From the NCBI GenBank assembly GCA_034429675.1, contig DAOUFX010000597.1, positions 1 through 6,933 on the forward strand: DNA of 6,933 nucleotides. The letters run 5' to 3'. The notes beneath the pieces were generated by a model. It was not told the DNA's origin and searched no databases. It saw only the letters and a list, made by a program, of their open reading frames with translations. Source of the stretch: JAKQHY01 sp034429675 (lineage in GTDB: Bacteria > Chloroflexota > Anaerolineae > B4-G1 > SLSP01). Numbering within the stretch: the stretch's first letter is position 1; each line of letters opens with the position of its first letter. Position numbers and translations under genes: made by a program. This document shows positions 5,918 to 6,933 of this stretch, in pieces.

Positions 5918-6827
5918 CATCAGCGTCACTTTCCTCACCGGCGTCACTTTCCTCACCGGCGTCACTTCCACCGCCGCCACCGCCACCCCCGCCGATGGAC
6001 TTCACATCAGCGGCGGGGAAACGGAAGCGCTCGCGCTCGACGCGCGGCCCGTCGGGGGGAATTTCGACAACAATGTCGCCCTTCAAGATATCCAGGTCAA
6101 TGACGCGGCCGATACCCTTTTCGGTCTGCACGCGCGACTTGAGACGCGGCAAATCCTGAGCGGCCTCCTGATAGACCTTGTGTTCGTAGGCCAGACAGCA
6201 GCGCAGCCGTCCGCACATCCCCGTGATATCCGTCGGCGCCATCGAAATGGCCTGATCCTTCGCCATGCGGATCGAAACCGTCTGGAATTCGCACAGGAAC
6301 CGCGAACAACAACACTCCTCGCCGCAAACGCCAAAACCACCCAGCGCTTTTGCGTGATCGCGCGGACCGACAGAGCGCAGATCAACCCGGCAACTCATCC
6401 GGCTGGCCAGGCGACGACGCAACGTCGCAATCTGTTTCTTGCCCGCCCGACCGATTCCGGTCACGATAGCGTTGCTGCCATCCAGGGTAAACTCGGCAGA
6501 AAACGTCTTCAGCTCAATCTGATGCTGAATGATTTCCTCTTGAGCGATCGCCAGGATGCGCTCACAACGCTCCTGCATCACGTAATAACGGGCCATATCC
6601 AAAGCACTGGCCACCCGCAGCACAATCTTCAATTTGTCGGACTCAAGATCCGCAGGTAAAGGAACCTCAGTCTCGACAACCCGGCCCACCTGCTCGCCAT
6701 AAACCGTCTCGACGACGACCCAATCCGATTTTTCAACGGCAAGATCCGCCGGGAGCAAAAAATGATAAGCCTTCCCTGCGGATTGAAACCGTATACCGAC
6801 CAATCTTATTGCTTGACCCTGACCCAT
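5913..6827 (-). CDS. PSP1 domain protein, RicT/YaaT-like
   Basis: This 304-residue cytoplasmic protein matches the PSP1 C-terminal family, often annotated as stage 0 sporulation protein. The best-known member is Bacillus RicT (YaaT), part of the RicA-RicF-RicT iron-sulfur complex that helps RNase Y mature transcripts. Hallmarks are GGFGVCGEECCCSRFL (163-178), then VSIRMAKDQ (184-192), then PTDITGMCGRLRCCLAYE (198-215). The expected cysteines C168, C173, C174, C205, C210 and C211 are present, with additional C172 and C179. The N-terminal part (7-55) has the usual beta strands of the family. After about residue 278 the protein ends in nine glycines and an acidic repeated tail (EESDAG), which looks disordered and is not part of the conserved fold. 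The ATG start at 6827 is preceded by GAGG (6832-6835) at 4 nt. The gene is transcribed alone in this window and converges on the glycosyltransferase gene. A sporulation role should not be assumed in this lineage. Confidence 0.9.
   Translation of the reverse strand: MGQGQAIRLVGIRFQSAGKAYHFLLPADLAVEKSDWVVVETVYGEQVGRVVETEVPLPADLESDKLKIVLRVASALDMARYYVMQERCERILAIAQEEIIQHQIELKTFSAEFTLDGSNAIVTGIGRAGKKQIATLRRRLASRMSCRVDLRSVGPRDHAKALGGFGVCGEECCCSRFLCEFQTVSIRMAKDQAISMAPTDITGMCGRLRCCLAYEHKVYQEAAQDLPRLKSRVQTEKGIGRVIDLDILKGDIVVEIPPDGPRVERERFRFPAADVKSIGGGGGGGGGSDAGEESDAGEESDADE
5923..5970. repeat. 18-bp tandem repeat encoding the acidic PSP1 tail
   Basis: Two identical 18-bp units, GCGTCACTTTCCTCACCG (5923-5940 and 5941-5958), are followed by a partial third (5959-5970). 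On the minus strand they encode EESDAG-type repeats at the C-terminus. Next to them a GGN-rich stretch (about 5968-5994) encodes nine glycines. The unit length is a multiple of three, so copy-number change would lengthen or shorten the tail without breaking the frame. Confidence 0.85.
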
Positions 6828-6865
6828 AAAACCTCGTTTTTGAATACGCTAGACTCACAAAGCCA

Positions 6866-6893
6866 ACTATACCCTAGCAGGGCGTTTTTGCAA
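6866..6893 (-). promoter_or_regulatory. Probable promoter of the PSP1 gene
   Basis: On the minus strand a -35-like TTGCAA (6888-6893, four of six consensus positions) lies 16 bp from a -10 box TATAGT (6866-6871, five of six). Transcription would start near 6859, about 30 nt before the ATG at 6827. TTGCAA is its own reverse complement and also sits 17 bp from a weak TAAAGT (6911-6916) facing right. A divergent promoter is therefore possible, but no rightward gene is visible before the window ends. Confidence 0.45.
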
Positions 6894-6933
6894 CTGCGCA
6901 GGCAAAGAGTTAAAGTATCTTCTCGAAATCTGG

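Noticed and set aside
6888..6916. Rightward promoter TTGCAA-17-TAAAGT at the window end
   Set aside because: Both boxes match only four of six consensus positions and no rightward gene is visible before the window ends.

Overview
The window is GC-rich bacterial chromosomal DNA with five protein genes packed closely together and no RNA genes, CRISPR array or insertion sequence that I can see. The gene content points to a Chloroflexota bacterium, probably Anaerolineae. The clues are a very large GT39-type membrane glycosyltransferase with several C-terminal beta-sandwich domains, a PSP1/RicT-like protein with an extended tail, and a RACo-type ferredoxin/ASKHA activator. This placement is inferred from protein style only; no marker gene in the window proves it.

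Layout: (1) Positions 1-98 are the downstream flank of a leftward operon and hold no secure gene. (2) A leftward two-gene operon (2242 down to 99) encodes a [2Fe-2S] ferredoxin-ASKHA ATPase of the corrinoid reductive-activator type, followed with a 4-base GTGA overlap by a small DUF4258 protein. (3) A 94-bp divergent intergenic region (2243-2336) carries a good sigma-A-type promoter for the leftward operon, two TATAAT boxes facing right inside an exact 9-bp direct repeat, and a heptamer repeat that runs across the leftward start codon. (4) A rightward pair encodes an AraD-like L-ribulose-5-phosphate 4-epimerase and, 7 bp later, the 962-residue GT39-like protein. (5) A long perfect hairpin at 5883-5917 separates this pair from the convergent PSP1/RicT-like gene; both stop codons lie inside it. 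(6) Positions 6828-6933 hold the promoter region of the PSP1 gene.

How the genes may work together: the ferredoxin-ASKHA protein would reduce a corrinoid cofactor back to Co(I), but neither a corrinoid protein nor a methyltransferase is encoded here, so its partner must lie elsewhere. The epimerase acts in pentose metabolism, and the GT39-like protein probably moves sugar from a lipid carrier on the outer face of the membrane. Their co-transcription suggests, but does not prove, a link through sugar supply.

I found no clear new multi-gene system. The most unusual element is a 90-bp palindromic repeat array sitting in frame inside the glycosyltransferase gene, where it encodes a cysteine-rich linker between two repeated domains. 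Next come the overlapping divergent promoters with an 11-bp-spaced direct repeat.
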